Positions 42,361-51,559 of a stretch of 64,000 nt of DNA are shown here, piece by piece. Location of the stretch: positions 1 through 64,000 of the forward strand of contig JAFDZT010000007.1 of NCBI GenBank assembly GCA_018266735.1, in the 5' to 3' direction. Numbering within the stretch: the stretch's first letter is position 1; every line of letters begins with the position of its first letter. The notes beneath the pieces are model-generated. The model saw only the letters and a list, made by a program, of their open reading frames with translations, was not told where the DNA came from and ran no database searches. Made by a program: the position numbers and the translations under genes. The DNA is from Bacteroidota bacterium. GTDB lineage: Bacteria > Bacteroidota > Ignavibacteria > Kapaibacteriales > Kapaibacteriaceae.

Positions 42361-43095
42361 TCACCATCGCACGGAATCGTACTTCTTTTCCATCGATCGC
42401 TTGCCGCGGATGACGGTGCGATAGTCGACGTCGTTCTCGGCCATGGCATCAGTGCGAACCGCATCGGCCACTGCCTCCATACGTTTCGCAACCATGGTCG
42501 TGATGTCGCGGATCGACATGGACGCTCGCTCCTCTGCGTCGATGGGCGCCCCGAACCGCATCCACACCACAGCGCCTTGTTCGCGCAACAGTTCATAGCG
42601 GATGGCAACGGGGATCACGACCAGGTCCGGCACCATGCTGGCCACGATGGCCGCACCCGGTTCGCAGACGATGGGGCGCACCTCCTGGTGAACGAGCGTG
42701 CCCTGCGGGAACATCCACAGTGCTTGCGGCAAGCGTTGCAGTTCTGCGGCGGCATAGCGGAGCGAGGCAAGTGCTGATCGCGGATCCTCGCGCACCACGC
42801 TGAACATGCCGATGCGCGAGAAGAAGCGGTACTTCGACAGTTGCTTGAATTCCATCATGCCAATGGCCTCGCAGCGCAACACGCGTAGCGAGAGGACGAT
42901 CGTGAGTGCCGCATCCCACCACGATCCGTGCGTGCAGGCGAACAACACTGGAACATCCCGACGAACGTGTTCCAGGCCCGCCACGCGCACACTGTGGAAG
43001 GAGCGGCGTAGGCTTCGCTCGAAGTACCGACCCCAAAAGGCCTTTGCCAGGGCGGAAGGGCGGGCAGGGATGAAGGTGGATGACGTATTTTGCAT
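42361..43095 (-). CDS. Lysophospholipid (1-acylglycerol-3-phosphate) acyltransferase family, 244 aa
   Basis: PlsC-type motifs are present: FACTHGSWWDAAL (catalytic H-x4-D in a slightly altered form, THGSWWD), ALWMFPQGTLVHQEVRP (motif III, FPQGT where FPEGT is usual) and VIPVAIRYE. No strong membrane segment except a possible amphipathic start. Substrate unknown; acyl transfer to lysophosphatidate or to a lipid intermediate are both possible. Divergent from mnmA across only 18 bases. Confidence 0.85.
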   Translation of the reverse strand: MQNTSSTFIPARPSALAKAFWGRYFERSLRRSFHSVRVAGLEHVRRDVPVLFACTHGSWWDAALTIVLSLRVLRCEAIGMMEFKQLSKYRFFSRIGMFSVVREDPRSALASLRYAAAELQRLPQALWMFPQGTLVHQEVRPIVCEPGAAIVASMVPDLVVIPVAIRYELLREQGAVVWMRFGAPIDAEERASMSIRDITTMVAKRMEAVADAVRTDAMAENDVDYRTVIRGKRSMEKKYDSVRW

Positions 43096-43113
43096 GACTC
43101 ACAAAAGTATGCT

Positions 43114-44217
43114 ATGAACAGAGACCCAAAACGTGTTGTCGTTGGAATGTCCGGCGGTGTCGACTCGAGCGTGGCCACCGGCCTGCTCGTCGAACAAGGC
43201 TACGACGTGATCGGCATCACCATCAAGACCTATCGCTACGAAGATGTTGGCGGCAACGTTGGCAATGATTCGTCATGCTGTTCGCTGGACGGTATCAACG
43301 ATGCGCGTCGCATCGCCATGCAACTCGGCGTCCCCCACTACACCGTTGACTTCTCCGGTGTGTTCCGCGAGAACGTGATCGACTACTTCATCGAAGACTA
43401 CATGGCCGGCAATACGCCGAATCCTTGTGTGCGGTGCAACCGACAGATCAAGTGGGCAGAGATGTTGCGAAAGGCGGATTCACTTGGTGCAGAGTACATC
43501 GCCACCGGACATTATGCCAGCATCATGCATGATGCCTCAACGGGACGTCGGTGGATCCGTCGCAGTCCTGACCCGAAGAAAGATCAATCCTACATGCTGT
43601 GGAGCGTTCGTCAGGAACACCTGGCACGCACGCTCTTTCCGCTTGCGGGCTTCACCAAGCCCGAGTCGCGCGCCGAAGGCGCTCGTCTTGGTCTGTCACT
43701 CGAAAAGAAGAGCGAGTCGTACGAGATCTGTTTCATTCCCGACAACGACTACCGCCGTTTCCTTCGCGACAATGTGCCGAACATCGCATCGGACCTTGCC
43801 GGTGGGAAGATCATGATGCATGGAGAACAGATCGGCACACACGATGGCTATCCGTTCTACACGGTAGGTCAGCGCAAGGGATTGGGCATTGCGCATTCCG
43901 AACCACTCTTCGTGCTCAATGTTCTGCCCGAGAGCAACACGGTGGAAGTGGGAACCGAGAATGAACTGGACCACATCCGTCTTACTGCCACCGACGTGAA
44001 TCTCCAGCAGGTGGCATCCATCGATGAAAAGCGCGAGTTCACGGTGAAGATCCGCTATAAAGACGAAGGGGCACCGGCCATCTGTTGGACAGATGCGACC
44101 GGCACCCTTCATGTAGAATTTTTCGAACCGCGAAAGGCCATCACTCCCGGACAGAGCGTTGTGCTCTACGACGGAGATGATGTGATCGGCGGCGGTATCA
44201 TCGCCACGCGATCCTGA
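43114..44217 (+). CDS. mnmA: tRNA-specific 2-thiouridylase MnmA
   Basis: The start is the ATG at 43114; an earlier in-frame ATG at 43090 overlaps the divergent acyltransferase. PP-loop GMSGGVDSSVA at residues 11-21. Catalytic cysteines lie in NPCVRCNRQIKW (near 108) and YEICFIPDNDYRRFL (near 205). The domain order and 367-residue length match the family. The enzyme thiolates U34 of Lys, Glu and Gln tRNAs. Confidence 0.97.
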   Translation: MNRDPKRVVVGMSGGVDSSVATGLLVEQGYDVIGITIKTYRYEDVGGNVGNDSSCCSLDGINDARRIAMQLGVPHYTVDFSGVFRENVIDYFIEDYMAGNTPNPCVRCNRQIKWAEMLRKADSLGAEYIATGHYASIMHDASTGRRWIRRSPDPKKDQSYMLWSVRQEHLARTLFPLAGFTKPESRAEGARLGLSLEKKSESYEICFIPDNDYRRFLRDNVPNIASDLAGGKIMMHGEQIGTHDGYPFYTVGQRKGLGIAHSEPLFVLNVLPESNTVEVGTENELDHIRLTATDVNLQQVASIDEKREFTVKIRYKDEGAPAICWTDATGTLHVEFFEPRKAITPGQSVVLYDGDDVIGGGIIATRS

Positions 44218-44221
44218 TCCC

Positions 44222-47209
44222 CTATCGCTTCACGATCGGCGCGCTCCATACGGCGACGCCACTGCGCACGCGTACGATGTAGACACCGGATGCAAGATCC
44301 GTAAGCTCGACCGAGAGGACCGGTTCGTCGAATGGCATGCTCTTGATGAGAAGACCGCGCATATCGACGATCTCCAACGTTGCGAGATCGGCATGGTCGG
44401 GCTTTCGCACGTCGATGCGCTGCTCGAACGGATTCGGAGCGACGGCCAGCAATGTTGATCGACGCACATCTTCCGCAACATCGGAAATGACCGGTGTTAT
44501 GGGAACGGCATCGGAGATGCTCGTGCATTTATCGGAGTTCGTGACCTCGACGCTATACGAACCGGCCACCATTGCCTTGATGTCGCGCGTGGTCGCACCA
44601 TTGATCTTCGTTCCATCCACGAACCACTGATACCCTGTCACACCGATGCTCGTAGCACGAAGCGTGTCGTTCGAGCGCTTTGAGATCGTTGGCTTCACCG
44701 GTGTACGACGGATGACCACAGCGGTCGTGGTCGAGAGTCCGCGACATCCGTTATCGTCTTCGACGCTGACAGAGTAGTCACCGGACTGACTTTGTGCGAC
44801 GAGCGTGATGCGACGCGACGTGTCGCCATTGCTCCATGTATAGGAACGATAGCCGGCCGATGCCTCGAGTACCACGGAGTCGCCGCTGCATACGTTCGTT
44901 GGCGTGACCGCCGTTACCGTTGGCGTGGTGGCCTTGCACTGTACAGCATCGATCTCCCATACACCTCTGCCGTAGGTGGCAGCGCGCAGCTTGTTCGTTG
45001 TCGACACAATGGCCAGATCCGAGATCACCGTCATTGGCATCTCCTTACCGAACGGTTGCCACTCCTTCATTCCTTCATCCCGGAAGTACACGCCAAGGTC
45101 GGTGCCCAGATACAAGCGGTTCAAGACGCCGGGCTGGAAGACGATGGCATTGGCCGGAACGTTCGGCAGTGTATTGCCCGTGATGTTCGACACCACACCG
45201 TTGTTGATCTCGATCACCTTATTGCCGCCAACGAAGCCACCGTAGGTGACCCACACGCGGCGTGGATTGGTGGGATGGACCTTGATGTCGGTGATGAAAC
45301 CGCTCACGCCGTTCTGCTGCGACCACGACGTACCACCGTCGGTGGACACATACATCGACTGGGTATATGCCACATACAGGAACTTCGGATCCGACGGCGC
45401 GACGGCGATCACACGCAGGGTCGCTTGCACGTTCAACGGCGTGAGCTTCACAAAGGAAGCACCGTAGTTGTCGCTTCTCCACAAGTTCTGATAGCCAAGG
45501 TAGACCGTAGCGCTGTTCTTCGGATCGATGGCGATCGGCGTTACCCAACTGCCTTGTTCGCCGCGGCGACTCTGACTTGAGATGAACGTGAAGTTCGAAC
45601 CACCGTTATCGGAACGGAAGAAGGTACCGTTGGGATTGCTGGTGTACATCGTTTGCGCATTCGACCAATCGATGGCCGTCTTCATTCCGTCACCATCAAA
45701 GACATTGCGCGCCGTTCCGTTCTGGAATCGCGTGGTGCCATTGTCCTGCGCACCGCTCAAGATCAGGCTCGTGTTCAAGTTGGAAACGGCAAGACCATAG
45801 AACTGCTGGATGCGCAGACCACGGCTGATGTCGCGCCAGCTTTGACCATCGTTCTCACTTACAGCGATCCCTCCATCGTGACATGCATACAGCATACCAT
45901 TGTTGGGGTTATAGCGGAACAAGTGGTGATCGGCATGGACGAAGTCCGCACCGCCGTCGCCCGTCCAGTGCGCACTGAGTGCCCACGACGTGCCTGATGC
46001 ATTTGCCGTACGCCAGATGTTCACGCCACCAACGAAGATCTGCGTTGCGTCGATCGGCGAGATCTCCAGACTCAGATCGTAGAAGCCCTGTCCTTGTGTG
46101 TCGTTCCCGTTGGCACTCCATCCGAGCAGGTTCACGTTCGGATTCATGGCCACATAGGAGGCACCCTCATCGGTTGAGCGGAATACGTTGTCGAGTCCGT
46201 TCGTCGAGGCATTGGAAGAAAGCACGACGAGCAGCTTCGGATTGGCCTCGGTAACACCGAGACGGAGGCGGTTGGCCACAGGTCGCGAATACACCTTCGT
46301 CCAGGTCTTGCCCATGTCCACCGACTTGTACACGCTGGCGCCGCCCGTGATCGAGAACGTTGCACTGTAGAGGATGTTCGCATTCGTTGGATGACCGACA
46401 ACATCCTTGAAATAGCCGTTGGACGTGATGGAGAATGTCTTGCCCCCATCCGTTGAACGTTGCATACCACCCGATGTGGCCGCGACCACGACGTTCGGAT
46501 CGTTGGGATTCACCCAGAGCCTACAGACAACGTTGTTGGATTCGGGGCTGTAGGAGAGACCGGTGGACGACCACGTGAGGCCGCCGTCGACCGACTTGAT
46601 CACGCCATAACTGAAGACCGGAAAGCCGGTAAGGACGCCCGGCAATGCCGTTTCGGCATCTCCCGTGGCCACGTAGATGATCTTATCATCGCCCTTGGCG
46701 AGTTGAATATCGCTCACACCGAACATCGGATATCCGGCTACCGGAACGTAGGTCCAGTTGCCGCCGTTGTTCGTGCTCTTCCAGAGTCCGCCGGCTGCAG
46801 AGCCCGCCCACAGGAGGTTGTTGTTCTGATAGGAAAAGGCCATGCAGTTCACACGGCCGATACCGTTCCACTGACTTTGATCGATCGTCGCTGGAGCCTC
46901 CGGGCCGACTTCCTTCCATGTTGGAATGGCTTGCTGGTCCTCGGAAAGACGGCTTCGCTGCCGCTCTACGCCGAGTGCCTCGCTCATGTACTGTGCCGAC
47001 GTCGGGAAGTCTCCATTGGGCAGCAGTCGACGCTCCCAGAAGTACTCCCAACGACTGAATTGCTTCGCCACGCGAAGACTTCCGTCGGGGTTGACCGTGG
47101 TGTACACGGCCTTCATGTTGTCCCTGATCCGGTCGAATTCGCCGGCGTGCAGTGTCGTCCCAACAATGCACAATGCAAGGAGTTGAAGAAAGAACGAGCG
47201 AAGTTTCAT
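44222..47209 (-). CDS. Large secreted beta-propeller (sortilin/VPS10-like) protein with sorting domain, 995 aa
   Basis: Start ATG at 47207-47209 with signal peptide MKLRSFFLQLLALCIVGTTLHAG. About residues 85-690 contain many blades with S.DGG.TW or S.NGG.W motifs (WKSTNNGGNWTYVPV, KSVDGGLTWSSTG, QRSTDGGKTFSI, KSVDMGKTWTKV, RSTDEGASYVAM, VSENDGQSWRDI, RSDNGGSNFTFI, VSTDGGTSWSQQN), like VPS10/exo-sialidase propellers. An Ig-like segment follows (TNVCSGDSVVLEASAGYRSYTWSNGDTS), then a type IX sorting-like tail (VAPNPFEQRIDV...LASGVYIVRVRSGVAVWSAPIVKR). Extracellular or surface; role unknown. Confidence 0.88.
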   Translation of the reverse strand: MKLRSFFLQLLALCIVGTTLHAGEFDRIRDNMKAVYTTVNPDGSLRVAKQFSRWEYFWERRLLPNGDFPTSAQYMSEALGVERQRSRLSEDQQAIPTWKEVGPEAPATIDQSQWNGIGRVNCMAFSYQNNNLLWAGSAAGGLWKSTNNGGNWTYVPVAGYPMFGVSDIQLAKGDDKIIYVATGDAETALPGVLTGFPVFSYGVIKSVDGGLTWSSTGLSYSPESNNVVCRLWVNPNDPNVVVAATSGGMQRSTDGGKTFSITSNGYFKDVVGHPTNANILYSATFSITGGASVYKSVDMGKTWTKVYSRPVANRLRLGVTEANPKLLVVLSSNASTNGLDNVFRSTDEGASYVAMNPNVNLLGWSANGNDTQGQGFYDLSLEISPIDATQIFVGGVNIWRTANASGTSWALSAHWTGDGGADFVHADHHLFRYNPNNGMLYACHDGGIAVSENDGQSWRDISRGLRIQQFYGLAVSNLNTSLILSGAQDNGTTRFQNGTARNVFDGDGMKTAIDWSNAQTMYTSNPNGTFFRSDNGGSNFTFISSQSRRGEQGSWVTPIAIDPKNSATVYLGYQNLWRSDNYGASFVKLTPLNVQATLRVIAVAPSDPKFLYVAYTQSMYVSTDGGTSWSQQNGVSGFITDIKVHPTNPRRVWVTYGGFVGGNKVIEINNGVVSNITGNTLPNVPANAIVFQPGVLNRLYLGTDLGVYFRDEGMKEWQPFGKEMPMTVISDLAIVSTTNKLRAATYGRGVWEIDAVQCKATTPTVTAVTPTNVCSGDSVVLEASAGYRSYTWSNGDTSRRITLVAQSQSGDYSVSVEDDNGCRGLSTTTAVVIRRTPVKPTISKRSNDTLRATSIGVTGYQWFVDGTKINGATTRDIKAMVAGSYSVEVTNSDKCTSISDAVPITPVISDVAEDVRRSTLLAVAPNPFEQRIDVRKPDHADLATLEIVDMRGLLIKSMPFDEPVLSVELTDLASGVYIVRVRSGVAVWSAPIVKR

Positions 47210-47246
47210 GTGTTGTCCCATAAATGCAAGACCGTCCAATTCAGAT

Positions 47247-48191
47247 TTAGTTGCTCTTCGTGCGGCGAGCCCAGAGGCGTTTGAACGCGAACCGGTAATA
47301 CCGCCATGTGGTACCCCAAACATTCTCGCCCATGGTGACCATCTGGAGCTGGTCCCGCGTCAGCGTTTGCCGTTCCGCCCTCCAAGCCTTGAGTCCTACC
47401 GTGAGCATTCCCAGCACCCCCTCCAGATACGTCAGCGGCGGTGTGCGGTGCCAAATGCCGATCACCATCTGTGATGCCATGTGCACCATCGACCGACCGG
47501 TGGCCCGCCAGAACGGGAAATACCGGAAGTTGAACCGAATGGGCATGGTGCTCATCAACAGCCAACGAGAGGCGATCTGGGAAGGCTGGAAGGCGGTAAG
47601 GTGGCACACACGGAACCATGGCACGTAGCGCAAGACCATACCGGCGGCGATCATGCGTGCCGAGAGGTCCGATTCCTCGATGTAGAATGTGTCCCAAAAC
47701 CCTCCCACCTGGAGAAATGCCTTCCTCCGTATGAGAACACTTGCGCCGCAAAAGTGGTTCACGGGCAGACCATCTTCCGGGATGGTTGCCGTACGCTCGG
47801 GAAAGGGATACCAGTTGTAGGTCAGGCCGTTGTCGACAAAGTAGACCTCCCCTGCCACAAGATCGATCTCCGGATGTACCTCCATGAATCGAAGTCCGCG
47901 CTCCAGCATGTCGTCGGTCTCGGGCCAGGCATCATCATCGGTGCGGAAGATCACATCACCGGTGGCAAGCTCCACGGCAAGGTTCAAGGCGGCGGGGCCG
48001 ATATTGTCGGCAAGGCGCACCGTGCGCACGTGCGGGAACTCGCGCTCGAGCATGGCAGCGGTATGGTCCGTCGAACCATTGTCCACCACGATGATCTCCA
48101 CACCAGCAAGCGACCCGGTCGCATACCGCTGCAGACTCTCTCGAAGCACATCCTTCCGATCGCGTGTGGCGATCACCACTGTTAGGCGCAT
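47247..48191 (-). CDS. Family 2 glycosyltransferase, 314 aa
   Basis: The start at ATG 48189-48191 fits the GT-A N-terminus (MRLTVVIATRDRKDVLRESLQRY). The motifs are VVDNGSTDHTAAML, IFRTDDDAWPETDDML (DxD), and a C-terminal catalytic stretch with FWDTFYIEESDLSARMIAAG (ED motif). A C-terminal helical part with aromatic residues may touch the membrane (VIGIWHRTPPLTYLEGVLGMLTVGLKAW). Likely makes surface polysaccharide or glycoprotein glycan; acceptor unknown. Its -7 box is only four bases before the ATG, so its mRNA may be nearly leaderless. Confidence 0.92.
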   Translation of the reverse strand: MRLTVVIATRDRKDVLRESLQRYATGSLAGVEIIVVDNGSTDHTAAMLEREFPHVRTVRLADNIGPAALNLAVELATGDVIFRTDDDAWPETDDMLERGLRFMEVHPEIDLVAGEVYFVDNGLTYNWYPFPERTATIPEDGLPVNHFCGASVLIRRKAFLQVGGFWDTFYIEESDLSARMIAAGMVLRYVPWFRVCHLTAFQPSQIASRWLLMSTMPIRFNFRYFPFWRATGRSMVHMASQMVIGIWHRTPPLTYLEGVLGMLTVGLKAWRAERQTLTRDQLQMVTMGENVWGTTWRYYRFAFKRLWARRTKSN

Positions 48192-48195
48192 CCGA

Positions 48196-48203
48196 CAAAG
48201 ATA
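48196..48203 (-). promoter_or_regulatory. -7 box TATCTTTG upstream of the glycosyltransferase
   Basis: Exact TAnnTTTG on the minus strand, four bases before the ATG at 48191, implying a very short or absent leader. It lies in the 71-base divergent gap shared with kbl. Confidence 0.5.
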
Positions 48204-48262
48204 CCCACGAAGGATTTGCGATATTTGTGGTTTCTGCGACCATTTCACGAACGAGGCAGTGC

Positions 48263-49462
48263 ATGGACAGCAAGTTCCAACTCCATCTCCAGCAAGAACT
48301 TCAATCGATCCGCGAGAGCGGGCTCTATAAGAACGAACGCGTGATCGTCTCGCCACAAGGACCGGAGATCATGGTGGAAGGCCGTTCCCGTCCGGTCTTG
48401 AACTTCTGTGCCAACAACTACCTTGGTCTGAGCTCCCACCCTACGGTGATCCAGGCCGCCAAAGACGCGCTGGACACCCATGGCTTCGGCATGAGCAGTG
48501 TCCGCTTCATTTGCGGCACGCAGGACATTCACAAGGTGCTCGAGCAGAAGATCGCCGAGTTCTGTCAGACCGACGACACGATCCTCTACGCTGCCTGCTT
48601 CGATGCCAATGGTGGCGTCTTCGAACCGCTCTTTGGTGAAGAGGATGCCATTGTGAGCGATGCCCTGAACCATGCCTCCATCATCGATGGCGTGCGTCTC
48701 TGCAAGGCCAAGCGCTATCGCTATGAATCGTGCAACATGGCCGATCTCGAAGCACAACTCAAGCAGGCCCGCGCCGACGGTGCACGGCACATCGTGATCG
48801 CCACCGACGCCGTCTTCTCCATGGATGGCACGATCGCTCCCCTCGATAAGATCTGCGATCTGGCCGATGCCTACAGCGCCTTGGTGATGGTGGATGAATG
48901 TCACTCCATGGGCTTCATGGGCACGCACGGTCGCGGCGTGGTAGAACACTGCGGTGTGACCGGTCGCGTCGACATCATCACAGGTACACTGGGCAAGGCT
49001 CTCGGCGGCGGCATTGGCGGCTTCACGACGGGGCGTCAGGAGATCATCGACATGCTCCGTCAACGCTCACGTCCGTACCTCTTCTCCAATTCCCTGCCAC
49101 CTTCCGTGGTCGGCGCCTCCATTGCTGTGATGGATCTTCTCTCGAAGACCACGGAACTGCGCGACACCCTCGAATCGAACACGGCCTACTTCCGCGAGCA
49201 AATGTCGGCGCTTGGCTTCGACATCATTCCGAGCACACATCCGATCACACCCGTGATGTTGTACGATGCACCGCTTGCGCAACAGATGGCGAATGCATTG
49301 CTTGAAGAGGACATCTATGTGATCGGCTTCTTCTTCCCCGTCGTCCCCAAGGGCAAGGCGCGCATCCGCGTGCAAGTGTCGGCAGCACATACGCGTGAAC
49401 ACCTCGACCGTGCCGTGGCAGCCTTTGCCAAGGTGGGTCGTCAACTGGGAGTGATCAAGTGA
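48263..49462 (+). CDS. kbl: Glycine C-acetyltransferase (2-amino-3-ketobutyrate CoA ligase)
   Basis: Start ATG 48263 with GAGG upstream. The 399 residues fit the alpha-oxoamine synthase family. Motifs: VLNFCANNYLGLSSHP, GFGMSSVRFICGTQDIHKVLE, DALNHASIIDGVRLCKA, TDAVFSMDGTIAPL, VDECHSMGFMG and the PLP lysine in DIITGTLGKALGGGIGGFTTG. The SVRFICGTQDIHK pattern is specific for Kbl over BioF or HemA. With threonine dehydrogenase, absent here, it degrades threonine to glycine and acetyl-CoA. The stop overlaps the next gene's GTG. Confidence 0.95.
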   Translation: MDSKFQLHLQQELQSIRESGLYKNERVIVSPQGPEIMVEGRSRPVLNFCANNYLGLSSHPTVIQAAKDALDTHGFGMSSVRFICGTQDIHKVLEQKIAEFCQTDDTILYAACFDANGGVFEPLFGEEDAIVSDALNHASIIDGVRLCKAKRYRYESCNMADLEAQLKQARADGARHIVIATDAVFSMDGTIAPLDKICDLADAYSALVMVDECHSMGFMGTHGRGVVEHCGVTGRVDIITGTLGKALGGGIGGFTTGRQEIIDMLRQRSRPYLFSNSLPPSVVGASIAVMDLLSKTTELRDTLESNTAYFREQMSALGFDIIPSTHPITPVMLYDAPLAQQMANALLEEDIYVIGFFFPVVPKGKARIRVQVSAAHTREHLDRAVAAFAKVGRQLGVIK

Positions 49463-50304
49463 ACGTAGCCCTATGCGGTGCCGGTACCATGGGTCGAGGG
49501 ATCGCCCTGAATGCGCTGCGGTGTGGACATACCGTGGTGATCTTCGACATCAGCGCCGAGGCATGCGCAGCGGCCAACGTGTGGGTGCGCGATCAACTGA
49601 AGAAGGCCGTCGACAAAGGACTGCTCACGGCAGAAGCATCGGCGAAGGCAGAGCTGGTCTTCTCCACCACCACGTCGTTGGATGACTGTGCCTCGGCCGA
49701 TCTCGTGATCGAAGCCGTGGCCGAGCGTCTCGACATCAAGCACGACCTGTTCCGTGCACTCGAAGAGCGTTGTGCACCCACGACCATTCTGGCCAGCAAC
49801 ACATCATCGATCTCCATTGCCTCGCTCGCTCGTTGTTTGGTGCATCAGGACCGATTCGTTGGTCTGCACTTCTTCAATCCGGCGCACATCATGAAGTTGG
49901 TCGAGGTGATCAAAGGTCCACGAACATCACAACAGACCGTCGACGTGGCTGTGGCCTTCGCTCGCGAACTGGGCAAGACCACGGTGGTGGCGCGCGATGT
50001 GCCGGGCTTCATCGTGAACCGCGTTGCTCGCAACTACTACAACGAAGCACAGCGCATTGCCATGGAACAGGCTGCGCAGCCGGAGCAGATCGATCGGTGC
50101 ATGCGGGCCATCGGTTTCAAAATGGGTCCGTTCGAGTTGATGGACCTCATAGGCGTGGACGTGAATCTCGACGTGACGAAGTCGATGTATGCACAATACT
50201 TCAACGAGCCTCGCTTCACGCCATCGTTGATGCAGCAACAATACGTCGACGCCGGTCTGCATGGGAAGAAGACCAACGGTGGCTTCTATCCATATGAATC
50301 CTAG
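49459..50304 (+). CDS. 3-hydroxyacyl-CoA (3-hydroxybutyryl-CoA) dehydrogenase, 281 aa
   Basis: Starts with GTG in GTGA overlap with kbl. Dinucleotide-binding motif VALCGAGTMGRGIALNALRCGH at residues 3-24. Catalytic His in FVGLHFFNPAHIMKLVEVI; the C-terminal domain contains VVARDVPGFIVNRVARNYYNEA and FKMGPFELMDLIGVDVNLDVTKSMY. Size matches single-function Hbd/PaaH enzymes, which oxidise L-3-hydroxyacyl-CoA with NAD(P). Substrate range not readable. Confidence 0.94.
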   Translation: MNVALCGAGTMGRGIALNALRCGHTVVIFDISAEACAAANVWVRDQLKKAVDKGLLTAEASAKAELVFSTTTSLDDCASADLVIEAVAERLDIKHDLFRALEERCAPTTILASNTSSISIASLARCLVHQDRFVGLHFFNPAHIMKLVEVIKGPRTSQQTVDVAVAFARELGKTTVVARDVPGFIVNRVARNYYNEAQRIAMEQAAQPEQIDRCMRAIGFKMGPFELMDLIGVDVNLDVTKSMYAQYFNEPRFTPSLMQQQYVDAGLHGKKTNGGFYPYES

Positions 50305-51508
50305 CGCCTGGATCTCACGTCGGTTCTCACGCTCCTTGCGTCACGATCGATTTGCCCGTGCCACCACGATGGTCTCCATCGGATCGGTGGCCTTGGGATG
50401 TCTGGCCCTGATCCTTGCAATGTCCGTGTTACGTGGCTACGAAGACGCCATCGAAGACGCGGCCCTACGCTTCACGTCGCACATCGAGGTACGCTCTCGT
50501 TTCGGAACAGCGTTCACCAATGCGTCCGCCATCCAACGTCAGCTCGCCATCACGCCCGGCGTGGCGGCCACGGACGAGTTGCTGGTACGCGAAGGACTCG
50601 GTCGCACACGCAGCGGACTCGATGGGATCTTGTTGCAGGGCATGACATCGGTCCGCGCCACCGAACAGATCCAACCATTGCTCATAGCCGGCACGCTCCC
50701 CACGCACGATGCCGTACAGCCACGCGTGGTGGTCGGCGCCGAGCTTGCACGCAAACTTGCTCTCGATGTTGGCGATACGCTTGTTGTCTTCACCACGGAC
50801 GATGTGCAGGCATCGCATCCCACACCGCGCATCATTCCGGTACGTGTGAGCGGCATCGTTCGCAGTGGCATGCAGCAATACGACGAAACGTCGGTCTTTC
50901 TTGCCATCGACGATCTCCGAGCCGCCTTGCACCTTCCCTCCGACGCTGCTACGGCCATCGGTGTGCGGTGCACGAATGTGGCAGACGTGGATGAAGTCAC
51001 TGCGGCCATCACACGTACATTGCCCGAGCGCAATATTGCGCTCACATTCCGGCAACGGCACTATGCCATGTACTCCTGGATCGAAATGCAGAAGCGGCCC
51101 ATTCCCATTGTCCTCGGACTCATCAGCATCGTGGCCGTCTTCACGGTGATCGCTTCGTTGCTCATTGCTGTGGTCGAGAAAACGCGCTCGGTGGCCATTC
51201 TCATGTCACTTGGCATGCGCGCATCGCAGATCGCCCAGATCTTCGTGCTGCACGGACTTCGCATCGGCATCTATGGGTGTGCACTCGGATGCGGTCTGGC
51301 CGCCATTGCCATTACGGTGCAGCGCACGTTCCACGTCATCACGTTGAACGGCGCCATCTACTACGTCTCCGTCCTACCCGTTGCCTTCACGGCAGACCCC
51401 TTCATCCTCGTCACCACAACGTCCCTCACGTTGTGTCTCCTTGCCGCCCTCGTCCCTACCCTCTTAGCTTTGCGCGTTTCCCCCGTCCGTGTGCTCCGGT
51501 TTGAATAG
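50294..51508 (+). CDS. ABC transporter permease of the LolC/LolE (FtsX-like) type, 404 aa
   Basis: Start ATG 50294, overlapping the dehydrogenase end. N-terminal helix near 26-47 (MVSIGSVALGCLALILAMSVLRGY). A large periplasmic domain follows at about 50-255. Three helices come near 265-295, 315-345 and 370-395, with the FtsX cytosolic loop VEKTRSVAILMSLGMRASQIAQIF between them. This matches lipoprotein-releasing permeases. Its 3' end (RVSPVRVLRFE) lies inside the left copy of the duplicated 65-bp segment (51452-51516), so the stop codon is in the repeat. Confidence 0.9.
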   Translation: MNPSAWISRRFSRSLRHDRFARATTMVSIGSVALGCLALILAMSVLRGYEDAIEDAALRFTSHIEVRSRFGTAFTNASAIQRQLAITPGVAATDELLVREGLGRTRSGLDGILLQGMTSVRATEQIQPLLIAGTLPTHDAVQPRVVVGAELARKLALDVGDTLVVFTTDDVQASHPTPRIIPVRVSGIVRSGMQQYDETSVFLAIDDLRAALHLPSDAATAIGVRCTNVADVDEVTAAITRTLPERNIALTFRQRHYAMYSWIEMQKRPIPIVLGLISIVAVFTVIASLLIAVVEKTRSVAILMSLGMRASQIAQIFVLHGLRIGIYGCALGCGLAAIAITVQRTFHVITLNGAIYYVSVLPVAFTADPFILVTTTSLTLCLLAALVPTLLALRVSPVRVLRFE

Positions 51509-51516
51509 GTGGGCGT
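51452..51516. repeat. Left copy of a 65-bp direct repeat flanking an inserted gene
   Basis: 51476-51516 is identical over 41 bases to 52502-52542, and similarity extends left to 51452 with a few mismatches and one gap. It contains the 3' end of the LolC/E-type permease gene. Confidence 0.95.
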
Positions 51517-51559
51517 TTACTATTTGTGTGAAACGTCCTTCTCTAAATGGAGAACTCGA